Below are positions 27,573-34,995 of a DNA stretch of 64,000 bases, one piece after another. The translations under genes and the position numbers were made by a program. Location: assembly GCF_002531825.1 (NCBI RefSeq), contig NZ_NWSX01000029.1, positions 1 to 64,000 on the forward strand. Direction: 5' to 3'. Each line of letters opens with the position of its first letter. The first letter of the stretch is position 1. The notes below the pieces were generated by a model that was not told the DNA's origin, ran no database searches, and was given only the letters and a program-made list of their open reading frames with translations. The DNA comes from Rhizobium sp. J15 (GTDB taxonomy: Bacteria > Pseudomonadota > Alphaproteobacteria > Rhizobiales > Rhizobiaceae).

Positions 27573-27612
27573 TATATAGGCGATCTGAGGCCGATTGTGC
27601 AGTGCAAATAAA
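27573..27612 (-). promoter_or_regulatory. Putative promoter/operator of the first DUF1127 gene
   Basis: On the minus strand the motif TTGCACTGCA (27607-27598), preceded by TTTAT, is followed 23 bases downstream of TTGCAC by TATATA (27578-27573). The spacing is too long for an ordinary -35/-10 pair, so the motif is more likely an activator site. The same 10-mer occurs upstream of the CUCCUCCC-loop RNA at 28581-28590. Confidence 0.4.
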
Positions 27613-27732
27613 AGGCGTCTGCCATGCAATTGTGCACGATGATGCTCGTGAATTAAGCGGTGAATATTTTTTGAGCGGGCTAACAATGCCGAAGATCACG
27701 CAACCGAAGCGCTAAGGACTAGAGGACAAAAG

Positions 27733-27763
27733 AAAACGCCCGCTGCGATGCAGCGGGCGTTTC
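27733..27763 (-). terminator. Terminator after the second DUF1127 gene and its 3' hairpin
   Basis: Perfect GC-rich stem ACGCCCGCTGC/GCAGCGGGCGT. On the minus strand it is followed by TTTTCTTTT, a good rho-independent terminator. It ends the transcript that carries the DUF1127 gene at 27807 and the CCUCCC-loop hairpin. Confidence 0.88.
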
Positions 27764-27772
27764 GATCGAGAA

Positions 27773-27799
27773 CGATCCTGCCTGGGAGGAAGCAGATCG
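27773..27799 (-). ncRNA. 3'-UTR hairpin with CCUCCC loop (CcsR/cuckoo-like)
   Basis: Immediately downstream of the second DUF1127 stop the minus strand folds as CGATC-TGC/GCA-GATCG (one bulged base) with the loop region CUUCCUCCCAGG. A CCUCCC loop is complementary to a Shine-Dalgarno sequence. In Rhodobacter sphaeroides the CcsR RNAs with CCUCCUCCC loops are cotranscribed downstream of a DUF1127 gene, the same arrangement. Here there is one such loop before the terminator. That it is processed into a stable RNA is inference. Confidence 0.5.
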
Positions 27800-27806
27800 C
27801 CTTGAA

Positions 27807-27953
27807 TTAACGCGAAGAAGCTTCGCGGGCGACGCGATGGATGTCCGACCGGTCGATGCCGAGGTCGTGCAATTCGCGGTTGGTCATGCGGCCAAGTTCC
27901 GTGACGGTCTGACGATACTTGCGCCAGTTATTGAAAGAGCGAGTGATGTTCAT
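27807..27953 (-). CDS. DUF1127 micro-protein (second copy)
   Basis: 48 residues, begins MNITRSFNNWRKYRQ and continues TVTELGRMTNRELHDLGID then RSDIHRVAREASSR. AAAGGGG stands 6 bases before the ATG. It is paralogous to the copy at 27364 and similar in length. Its 3' UTR contains the CCUCCC hairpin and a terminator, so the gene probably doubles as the source of a small regulatory RNA. Confidence 0.88.
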   Translation of the reverse strand: MNITRSFNNWRKYRQTVTELGRMTNRELHDLGIDRSDIHRVAREASSR

Positions 27954-28360
27954 GTTAGGCCCCTTTCCGAGGGTTTCATCTGCCAGCAGCCACCCATCGG
28001 CGCTGACTTCTATTTGATGGCTGGAATATATGTTGCGGCGCGAAAGAGGAAAACTGCCAAGTTTTCAGATCACCTATGCGGCATACGCATTGCTTTCCGA
28101 GTGTTTGACACGATCTCACCCATTTCTGGTCAACGATTAGGCAGAATGACTCTTTCGAGAAAGCCCTGCTTCGGTGCGCTGAAAAGGATGTCGTTGCCGC
28201 AAGGGCCGGCCCATCCGGCTCGATCCTCCTCGCTTAGGCGGCAGTTGGCCGCCGGCGAACCTTATCATCCGACCGAACCGCCTGGCGCCATAACCTGACG
28301 CTGCGATCTGCCTGACACCGCGCCTTCGGGCTTGCGCCTGTTTTGGCTCAGCATTTCCCA
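27954..28360. other. Intergenic region between the DUF1127 gene and the alpha-r14-like RNA
   Basis: About 400 bases with no convincing gene. The part next to 27954 should hold the promoter of the second DUF1127 gene (minus strand); TATATT occurs at 28031-28026, but no good -35 pairs with it at normal spacing. A 74-codon minus-strand frame at 28137-28361 has no ribosome site and no recognisable sequence. Confidence 0.4.
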
Positions 28361-28361
28361 A

Positions 28362-28477
28362 ATAAAACGCCCGCCGGGGGAGGATCCGGCGGGCGCATTA
28401 AAGTGACTGGCAACTGGGAGGAGGAGTTGTTGCCAGTCTATCGCAGCGCGCTTGGGAGGAGGAGTGCGCGGCTGCGA
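28362..28477 (-). ncRNA. Alpha-r14/cuckoo-type small RNA with three CCUCCC-loop hairpins
   Basis: On the minus strand three hairpins follow each other. Hairpin 1 (28476-28442): CGCAGC and GCGC stems with one bulge, loop CUCCUCCUCCC. Hairpin 2 (28438-28405): a perfect 10-bp stem GACTGGCAAC/GTTGCCAGTC, loop CUCCUCCUCCC. Hairpin 3 (28395-28368): a 10-bp stem CGCCCGCCGG/CCGGCGGGCG, loop AUCCUCCC, followed by TTTTATTT, a terminator. This is the architecture of the alphaproteobacterial alpha-r14 or cuckoo RNAs, whose anti-Shine-Dalgarno loops pair with mRNA ribosome sites. The 5' end is approximate. Confidence 0.75.
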
Positions 28478-28559
28478 ATCTCGTCACGGAACAAGTGATC
28501 CGCGGGCATTCCGGCAAAACCGGGCCGGGTCGCCATCCCCGTGCTTCGATGACTCTTAA

Positions 28560-28597
28560 ATAGTATGACTAATGAGTCTTTTGCAGTGCAATAAATT
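28560..28597 (-). promoter_or_regulatory. Putative control region of the alpha-r14-like RNA
   Basis: The palindrome TTGCACTGCAA (28591-28581, minus strand), preceded by TTTA, repeats the motif found before the first DUF1127 gene. TACTAT follows 20 bases downstream of TTGCAC (28565-28560), and the interval contains the palindrome GACTCATTAGTC (28579-28568). A start near 28553 would give a transcript of about 190 bases. Pattern-based only. Confidence 0.35.
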
Positions 28598-28806
28598 CAT
28601 GAGGGATATGCGCTCTGTGCATGCCTCTCCGAAGCTGCGCCTATATTAGCAATACTGGCGTTAGCGGCCGGTTAATATTCGCCCCAATTTAAACCAATGA
28701 GGAATTTGCATATTTGCCGCAAGGACGTTTGCGAAGCCTCACGCTGCGTTTATAACGATGGAAGCCGCGACGCCCTGTTGAGCGTCGCGGAAATGAGGGG
28801 TGGAAC

Positions 28807-29910
28807 ATGTATCGCGGCAGACTGCAGCGTGATCTCTCGCTCTGGGTAGGCAAGGGCCTGCTTGGAGAGCAAACGGCAGCCGCACTTCTCGCCGAATATG
28901 ACAGCCGCCCGGCGAGCTTCAGCCTTGGCCGGGTCCTGATGGCGCTGGCGGCCGTGCTGCTTGCCGCGGCCGTCCTGCTGGTCGTCGCGTCCAACTGGGA
29001 GGCCATCCCGCGTCCGGTGCGCGTCGGCGCCATCCTTGCTTTGATCTGGGCCGTGCACATCGCCGCCGCCTTGATGCTCGCCCGCGGCGCATCGGCAGCG
29101 GCGAGCGGCTTGCTGGTTATCGGCGCGATGAGCTTCGGCGGGGCAATCTCGCTGGTCGGGCAGATGTATCACCTTTCCGGCGACCAGCAGACGGTGATGT
29201 ATTTCTGGTTCGCGATCGCAACGGTCTCGGCGATCCTGTTCCGTTCGGGCGCGGTGGTCGTCGTCGCGGGCTTCCTTTCCTGGGCGTCCTTTGCCGTTTA
29301 TCTCCAGGGCAACGACAATCATTGGATCGGGCTCGATCCCTGGATGGCGCCGGTCATGGGGGCGATCGTCATCGGGCTGGTGCGTTACACCGGCGCCGAG
29401 CGTGCACGCCATCTGGCCTATCTGCTGCTGATCGGCTGGCTCGCCTGGCTCTATACTCTTCATGAGGAAATCACCGTGGCGCTCGCCTTCGCGATCGGCG
29501 GCATGGTGGGCGTCGTTCTGACGGCGGCGCCGATGACCCAGATCGCCTATCTCGTCAGGAGCGCCGGGGCGGCTCCGGCCTTCTACAGCTTCCTCGTCTC
29601 CGCGATCGGCTTTCTGTTGCTGCATATCGAAATCGAGAGCGGCTGGCGTCTGGCGGTGCTCGGTGTGGTGACTCTCGCCGCTTCCATCCTGGCGATCGTT
29701 CTGCATGGCAGAGACAACGGCGCCGTCCGCTATCTCGCCTATGTGACCTTTGCAGCCGAGATGCTCTATCTCGCCTCCGTCACCATCGGCTCGATTCTCG
29801 GCACGTCGAGCCTCTTCCTCTTCTCCGGCCTCGTGGTGGCTCTGGTGGCCTGGATCGTCATCCGTCTCGAACGGCGCTTTTCCGCTCATGCACGGGAGGA
29901 GCACGCATGA
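28807..29910 (+). CDS. DUF2157 multi-pass membrane protein
   Basis: 367 residues. A short N-terminal cytoplasmic segment (MYRGRLQRDLSLWVGKGLL) is followed by about ten hydrophobic helices, the layout of DUF2157 (e.g. VASNWEAIPRPVRVG, the family's most conserved turn). Function is unknown. The stop overlaps the start of the GDYXXLXY gene (ATGA), and the two families are regularly paired, so they probably form one inner-membrane unit. Confidence 0.85.
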   Translation: MYRGRLQRDLSLWVGKGLLGEQTAAALLAEYDSRPASFSLGRVLMALAAVLLAAAVLLVVASNWEAIPRPVRVGAILALIWAVHIAAALMLARGASAAASGLLVIGAMSFGGAISLVGQMYHLSGDQQTVMYFWFAIATVSAILFRSGAVVVVAGFLSWASFAVYLQGNDNHWIGLDPWMAPVMGAIVIGLVRYTGAERARHLAYLLLIGWLAWLYTLHEEITVALAFAIGGMVGVVLTAAPMTQIAYLVRSAGAAPAFYSFLVSAIGFLLLHIEIESGWRLAVLGVVTLAASILAIVLHGRDNGAVRYLAYVTFAAEMLYLASVTIGSILGTSSLFLFSGLVVALVAWIVIRLERRFSAHAREEHA

Positions 29911-30497
29911 ACGCGTTCATGGCAAGGCTGCAGTCGGGCAGGGGCTATCTGATTTCGGCAATCGTGATCGCCGGTCTGCAGACGCTGATCCTCGGCACGA
30001 TCATTCAGAGCCGGGCTTCGATCCTCCGCGACGGTGCCGAGGTGCTCTTGAAGACGGCTCCCGTCGATCCGCGCGATTTCCTGCGCGGCGATTATGTCGT
30101 CTTGAACTACGACATTTCCTCCGTGCCGGTGCAGACCATTGCCGGCGGCATTCCTGCAGAGCCCGGGGAGCGCACCTTGTGGGTGCGGCTGAAGAAGCAG
30201 CAGGACGGCTTCTGGACAATCGTCGAATCGTCCTTCCAGGCGCTGCCGCCGCAGCCGGAGACCGTGATCCTGCGCAGCCAGCCTTTCTATAGCAGCGGAC
30301 CGAGCGCCGTTGAAAACATCCGCGTCGAATACGGCATCGAGCGCTACTACGTTCCCGAAGGCGAGGGCAAGCCTATCGAAGAGGCGCGCAATGACGGCAA
30401 TGTCGCCATATCGGTGCGTGTCTCGCCGTCGGGAAGCGCGCAGATCCGCAGCCTGCTCGTCGATGGCAAGCCGGTTTACGAAGAGCCGCTTTACTGA
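29907..30497 (+). CDS. GDYXXLXY-motif membrane protein
   Basis: 196 residues with an N-terminal transmembrane helix (GYLISAIVIAGLQTLILGTI) and a periplasmic domain carrying the naming motif G61-D-Y-V-V-L-N-Y68 (preceded by DPRDFLR). It overlaps the DUF2157 gene by 4 bases. The family has no established function; it is usually an obligate partner of DUF2157. Confidence 0.88.
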   Translation: MNAFMARLQSGRGYLISAIVIAGLQTLILGTIIQSRASILRDGAEVLLKTAPVDPRDFLRGDYVVLNYDISSVPVQTIAGGIPAEPGERTLWVRLKKQQDGFWTIVESSFQALPPQPETVILRSQPFYSSGPSAVENIRVEYGIERYYVPEGEGKPIEEARNDGNVAISVRVSPSGSAQIRSLLVDGKPVYEEPLY

Positions 30498-30543
30498 TCC
30501 CGGAAGGCTGCAGATCCCCTGTCATTTGCCGTTCATTTTTTCT

Positions 30544-30571
30544 TTGCCTCGACCAAATCGGGTGATATAGA
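30544..30571 (+). promoter_or_regulatory. Probable sigma-70 promoter of tRNA-Leu
   Basis: TTGCCT (30544-30549) and TATAGA (30566-30571) with a 16-base spacer, about 56 bases before the mature tRNA 5' end. Confidence 0.5.
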
Positions 30572-30626
30572 GACGCCGCGCTCCGGAAGGCCTCATGCGC
30601 AGGCATAGGCATGCGGTTCTGTGAAC

Positions 30627-30711
<85 letters not shown>

Positions 30712-30720
30712 GGCTGTATG

Positions 30721-30749
30721 CAGGGGGAGACTAAGAATTTAGTTCCCTG
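30721..30749 (+). repeat. Inverted repeat downstream of tRNA-Leu
   Basis: Imperfect palindrome CAGGG...ACTAA-GAAT-TTAGT...CCCTG, 10 bases after the tRNA CCA. It lacks a T tract, so it is at best a processing or weak termination structure upstream of the tig leader. Confidence 0.4.
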
Positions 30750-30891
30750 ATACCCGGAAGCGAGTGCCGTTCCCCCTTGGGTGGAATGATGCAGGAATTG
30801 GGAAAAGCCACGCGCGGCACGCTGCCGGCGTCGTGCTCATAGAAACGAACGGCGTCTGGGCACGGCCGCCACGACATGAAGGTAGGAAGAC

Positions 30892-32379
30892 ATGCAGGTT
30901 ATCGAAACGCTCGCTCAAGGGCTGAAGCGCGAAATCAAGGTCGTTATCCCGGCCAAGGACATGGAAGACAAGATGAATGAGCGTCTTGCCGATGTGAAGG
31001 ACAAGATCCGCATCAACGGCTTCCGTCCGGGCAAGGTCCCCGCTGCTCACCTGAAGAAGGTCTATGGCAAGTCGATCATGGCCGAGCTCGTCAACGAGAT
31101 CGTCCGCGAACAGCCGGCCGCCATCCTGTCCAGCCGCGGCGAGAAGTCGGCCACCCAGCCGGAAATCGCCATGACCGAGGACAAGGACGAAGCCGACAAG
31201 ATCCTCGCCGCCGAGCAGGATTTCGAATTCACGCTCTCCTACGAAGTGCTGCCGCCGATCGAACTGAAGTCCGTCAAGGGCGTCAAGGTCACGCGCGAAG
31301 TCATCGACATCTCGGATGACGAAGTCAACGAGCAGGTCCTCAAGGTCGCCGAAAGCGCCCGCTCTTACGAAAGCAAGACCGGCAAGGCTGCCAATGGCGA
31401 CCGCATCACCATGGATTACGTCGGCAAGGTCGACGGCGAAGCCTTCGAAGGCGGCACCGATCAGGGCGCCGAGCTGGTGATCGGTTCCGGCCGCTTCATC
31501 CCGGGCTTCGAAGACCAGCTCGTCGGCGTCAAGGCCGGCGAGGAAAAGACCATCACCGTAACCTTCCCGGCCGATTATCCGGCCAAGAACCTCGCCGGCA
31601 AGGAAGCGACCTTCGACATCACGGTCAAGGACGTTGCAGCGCCTGGCAAGGTTGAGATCAACGACGAACTCGCTTCCAAGCTCGGCGTCGAATCCGCCGA
31701 TCGCCTGAAGGAAATCGTCCGTGGCCAGATCGAATCGCAGTACGGCTCGCTGACCCGCCAGAAGCTGAAGCGCCAGATCCTCGACCAGCTCGACGAGATG
31801 TACAAGTTCGAGACCCCGGCTTCGCTCGTCGATGCCGAGTACAACGGCATCTGGAGCCAGGTGAACAACGACCTCGCTCAGTCCGGCAAGACCTTCGAAG
31901 ACGAAGACACGACCGAAGAGAAGGCGCGTGAGGAATACAAGACGCTCGCCGAGCGTCGCGTTCGCCTCGGCCTCGTTCTCTCCGAAATCGGCGAAAAGGC
32001 CGGCGTCGAAGTGACCGAAGACGAGATGCAGCGCGCTATCTACGATCAGCTGCGCCAGTATCCGGGCCAGGAAAAGCAGATCCTCGAATTCTTCCGCAGC
32101 CAGCCGGGCGCCGCCGCTTCGATCCGCGCGCCGATCTTCGAAGAGAAGGTCATCGACCATCTGCTGACCGAAATCGACGTCACCGACAAGAAGGTGACCA
32201 AGGAAGAGCTGCTCGCCGAGGAAGAAGGCGAAGCCAAGGCTGAGACCAAGAAGGCCGCTCCGAAGAAGAAGGCTGCCGCCAAGACCGAAGCTGCCGACGC
32301 CGGCGAAGGCGAGGAAGCCGCCGCCCCGAAGAAGAAGGCCGCTCCGAAGAAGAAGGCAGCCGACGAAAGCGCCGAATAA
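30892..32379 (+). CDS. tig: Trigger factor
   Basis: 495 residues. Ribosome-bound chaperone and prolyl isomerase. The ribosome-binding loop is GFRPGKVPAAHLKK (about 43-56); the FKBP-type domain spans about 165-255 (TMDYVGKVDGEAFEGGT, IPGFEDQLVG); the rest is the chaperone domain. The C-terminal tail beyond about 445 is a Lys/Ala-rich low-complexity extension with repeated AAPKKKAA units, longer than in E. coli (432 residues). It is followed by a strong terminator. Confidence 0.96.
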   Translation: MQVIETLAQGLKREIKVVIPAKDMEDKMNERLADVKDKIRINGFRPGKVPAAHLKKVYGKSIMAELVNEIVREQPAAILSSRGEKSATQPEIAMTEDKDEADKILAAEQDFEFTLSYEVLPPIELKSVKGVKVTREVIDISDDEVNEQVLKVAESARSYESKTGKAANGDRITMDYVGKVDGEAFEGGTDQGAELVIGSGRFIPGFEDQLVGVKAGEEKTITVTFPADYPAKNLAGKEATFDITVKDVAAPGKVEINDELASKLGVESADRLKEIVRGQIESQYGSLTRQKLKRQILDQLDEMYKFETPASLVDAEYNGIWSQVNNDLAQSGKTFEDEDTTEEKAREEYKTLAERRVRLGLVLSEIGEKAGVEVTEDEMQRAIYDQLRQYPGQEKQILEFFRSQPGAAASIRAPIFEEKVIDHLLTEIDVTDKKVTKEELLAEEEGEAKAETKKAAPKKKAAAKTEAADAGEGEEAAAPKKKAAPKKKAADESAE

Positions 32380-32403
32380 TCGCTTTCCGGTTCTGAAGTT
32401 TGA

Positions 32404-32432
32404 AAGGCCCCGCCATTGCGCGGGGCCTTTTG
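32404..32432 (+). terminator. Terminator after tig
   Basis: Stem AAGGCCCCGC/GCGGGGCCTT with a short loop and TTTTGCTTTT tail. Confidence 0.9.
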
Positions 32433-32543
32433 CTTTTCGGGCCACCCGGGCGGTTCATGGTGTTGTCTTCATCCGCGGCAACAAATAGTTGCAATGAGCC
32501 ATCATTCGATGCAGATTTTGCTGGTGGTAGGAGGGACCAGAAA

Positions 32544-32966
32544 ATGACTGCAAAGCACGACATGAAGAAGCTGGTGGAGGAAATCTATGCTGTGCGTGAT
32601 CGGGGCGATGTCGAGGGCACGCTGGCGCTGATCGGCGATGATTGCACCTTTCGGATGGCCGGCAGTACACGGTTGGCGCCGTTTTCGACCGAGTTAGGCG
32701 GGGAGGCCTTTCGTGAGGTGATAACACAGCTCATCACTGTGTGGGACCTATCCAAAATCAAGACAGCCGGCATCTATGTGGACGAGGACGAGCATGTGGT
32801 CTTCGCCCATCGCGAAGGTGAGGTCAGGCATATCCCGTCGGGCGCGAGCTTCCATACGGAGTTCGTCGACCAGATTCATTTCAGCGGTGGGAAACCGGTC
32901 AAGATCGTCGAATTTGTCGACACGCTGCAGGTGGCCGAGACGACCCAGATCATCCAGCTCGCTTAA
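32544..32966 (+). CDS. NTF2-like (SnoaL-type) protein
   Basis: 140 residues from ATG 32544 with TAGGAGGG about 8 bases upstream; longer upstream frames run through the tig terminator. The pattern (helix KKLVEEIYAVRDRGDVEGTL, then a curved sheet, ending KIVEFVDTLQVAE) is the SnoaL/NTF2-like alpha+beta barrel. Such proteins are binding proteins or small-molecule isomerases; the ligand cannot be told. No operon partner. Confidence 0.75.
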   Translation: MTAKHDMKKLVEEIYAVRDRGDVEGTLALIGDDCTFRMAGSTRLAPFSTELGGEAFREVITQLITVWDLSKIKTAGIYVDEDEHVVFAHREGEVRHIPSGASFHTEFVDQIHFSGGKPVKIVEFVDTLQVAETTQIIQLA

Positions 32967-32971
32967 ACGCT

Positions 32972-33007
32972 CATCATAGTCGGAGCCTTCAGGCTTCGAC
33001 TATGATG
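32972..33007. repeat. Long inverted repeat between convergent genes
   Basis: ATCATAGTCG/CGACTATGAT arms with an inner GAGCCT/AGGCTT pairing form a stem of about 16 bp with almost no loop. It lies between two convergent genes. There is no T tract on either side, so it may be a bidirectional stop or a palindromic repeat. Confidence 0.5.
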
Positions 33008-33061
33008 CCGACCATGATTTCTGTGCGACAACGCCTCAGCCGTCTTTGCGCGAATTGCAGC

Positions 33062-34837
33062 TCAATTCGCGCCGCGTGTCAGTTGTGCGACTTTCCTGAC
33101 ATGGCTGACGGCTGCGGTGCCGCCCGATGTTTTGGTGAAGAGGCTGAGCGTCTCCTCCTCGTCATCGGCGACCGGCGTCAGCGCCTTGTCCATATAGGTC
33201 TTCGACTTCGCATCCCGTGAGATCAGGAACGCCGAGACTGTCAGGCCGATGATCGTGCGGGCGAGCGAGACGTGCTTGGTGAAGGTTTCCCAGGCAAAGC
33301 GCGGCCAGAAGACCAGCGGATGTTCGCGCGGCAGTTCCGGACGCCGCTCCGATGGCGTCTTCAGGCGCAGGAGGCCGCTCTGCAGCGGATGCACGTTCTC
33401 CAGCGGCACGGTGGTTGCGAAGGAGACCAGAACCTTGACCAGCCTTGCCAGCGGGACCCCGGTCGCTACGGCGCGGCGCAGCAGCGTCTTCATGTGAGCA
33501 GGCGAATAATAGAGCGACCAGGCCTCATGGTAGATGTCTTCCCACTCCTGCTTGCCCATCTTTGGATGCGCAGTGCAGACATGCTCGACATCGTAGATGT
33601 TGAGATCGCCGTTCATCTCGACACCCTTCTTCCATAGAACCTGATGGTCCTCGGAGCCGGGCAGCGGCGTCAGGATGAAGAATTCGATGACGTCGAGCGG
33701 CAGCTCTTCCTGAATGATCGCGATGTCGCGGCGGATCGATTCCGGCGTATCGGCCGGAAAGCCCAGTATATAGCCGGCGAGCGTCATGATGCCCTGCGCC
33801 TTCCAGGCGAGCAGCATCTTGCGGTATTCGGTGATCTTGTTCTGGTTCTTCTTGGCCGCCGTCAGATTGTCGGGATTGACGTTTTCGAGGCCGATGAAGA
33901 CGCGGGTGACGCCGGCCCGCTTGGATTTCTCGATGAAGTTGGGGATTTTGTGGCAGAGCGTATCGACCTGGATCATCAGGCCGAGCGGAATGCCGTCGCG
34001 TTCCTTGAGCTCGATCAGCCGGTCGAAGATCGCTTCCCAATCCTTGTTGCGGGCGAAATTGTCGTCGGTGATGAAGAATTTGTGGATGCCCTGCGCCCAG
34101 TTCATCCGCACCAGCTTTTCGACGTCGTCGGCCGAGCGGAAGCGCGACTTGCGCCCCTGCACGTTGATGATGGTGCAGAACGAACATTGATAGGGACAGC
34201 CGCGCCCGGCATCGAAGCTGGTGCTGAGGCCAAGCGTGCGCTGGATATTGTCCTTCGGCAGGAAGGGAACCGGCGTGCCGCCGATGCCGGGAAGGTCGTT
34301 CATGAAATTATACAGCGGCTTCAGCTCGCCCCCGGCAGCGTCGCGCAGCACCATGTCCAGCCGCCCTTCGGCCTCGCCGGCAAACATCGAGATGCCCATC
34401 TCGCGGCAGGCGTCGAGCCCGACGGCTTGCCCGTCGAGCATCGACAGGCAGCCGGAAACATGGAACCCCCCCATCGAGACCGGCAGGCCGGCATTGCGGA
34501 AGGGCCGGGCGATATCGAGCGCGCGCGGATACTGGTTTGACTGGACGCCGACCAGCGCTACCATGCCGAAATTGCCGTGACGCTTGAACTGGGCGAGCAA
34601 CCGGGCGAAATCGATCCGCGTATTGGTCTCGTCGATCACGGTGATGTCGATGTCGGCATCGGGACCGAGCACCTTTCGCTCGGCGCATTCGGCGGCGATG
34701 CCATAGAGGGCCGCAAGCGAATTGGAGGGGATCATCGCCCGCCACCAGCGGATGACGTAACCGTCGTCGTCGTAATGCGACGGCTTGATCAGGATGAGCT
34801 GAAAACGCCTGTGCGCTGGCTCCAAGACATGGGACAA
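33062..34837 (-). CDS. B12-binding domain radical SAM protein
   Basis: 591 residues. An N-terminal cobalamin-binding-like Rossmann domain (about 1-190; MGGFHVSGCLS) precedes a radical SAM core with the cluster motif C214-PYQ-C218-SF-C221. A C-terminal helical region (about 430-591) includes a possible hydrophobic segment. Class B radical SAM methylases and related enzymes have this order. The substrate is unknown; the family includes hopanoid- and antibiotic-modifying methylases, but no such genes lie nearby. Monocistronic. Confidence 0.82.
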   Translation of the reverse strand: MSHVLEPAHRRFQLILIKPSHYDDDGYVIRWWRAMIPSNSLAALYGIAAECAERKVLGPDADIDITVIDETNTRIDFARLLAQFKRHGNFGMVALVGVQSNQYPRALDIARPFRNAGLPVSMGGFHVSGCLSMLDGQAVGLDACREMGISMFAGEAEGRLDMVLRDAAGGELKPLYNFMNDLPGIGGTPVPFLPKDNIQRTLGLSTSFDAGRGCPYQCSFCTIINVQGRKSRFRSADDVEKLVRMNWAQGIHKFFITDDNFARNKDWEAIFDRLIELKERDGIPLGLMIQVDTLCHKIPNFIEKSKRAGVTRVFIGLENVNPDNLTAAKKNQNKITEYRKMLLAWKAQGIMTLAGYILGFPADTPESIRRDIAIIQEELPLDVIEFFILTPLPGSEDHQVLWKKGVEMNGDLNIYDVEHVCTAHPKMGKQEWEDIYHEAWSLYYSPAHMKTLLRRAVATGVPLARLVKVLVSFATTVPLENVHPLQSGLLRLKTPSERRPELPREHPLVFWPRFAWETFTKHVSLARTIIGLTVSAFLISRDAKSKTYMDKALTPVADDEEETLSLFTKTSGGTAAVSHVRKVAQLTRGAN

Positions 34838-34948
34838 GAGTATCTATCTTTCTCTAAAAACCGCTGCCCGGAGGCAAAGCGGATCTGAAGGCGAAATTCA
34901 GGCACGGCGTATCAATGTCGTTTGGAGATATAAAGGCGAAGGCATAAG

Positions 34949-34981
34949 CGTCGCTGCATGCAACCAGTTTCGTGCGACGCA
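34949..34981. repeat. Rhizobial intergenic palindrome (GCGTCGC type)
   Basis: GCGTCGC...GCGACGC arms separated by a spacer including TGCATGCAAC. The element at 51705-51740 shares the GCGTCGC, ATGCAAC and GCGACGC blocks, indicating a dispersed repeat. Confidence 0.5.
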
Positions 34982-34995
34982 CAATCCTTAATATA

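Noticed and set aside
28137..28361. 74-codon minus-strand frame next to the small RNA
   Set aside because: No ribosome site, no resemblance to DUF1127 or any family, ends at the RNA terminator.
28405..28477. Plus-strand GGAGGAGG runs read as ribosome binding sites of small genes
   Set aside because: No start codon and frame follow at a proper distance; the runs are the loops of hairpins that make sense on the minus strand, with the terminator T tract on that strand.
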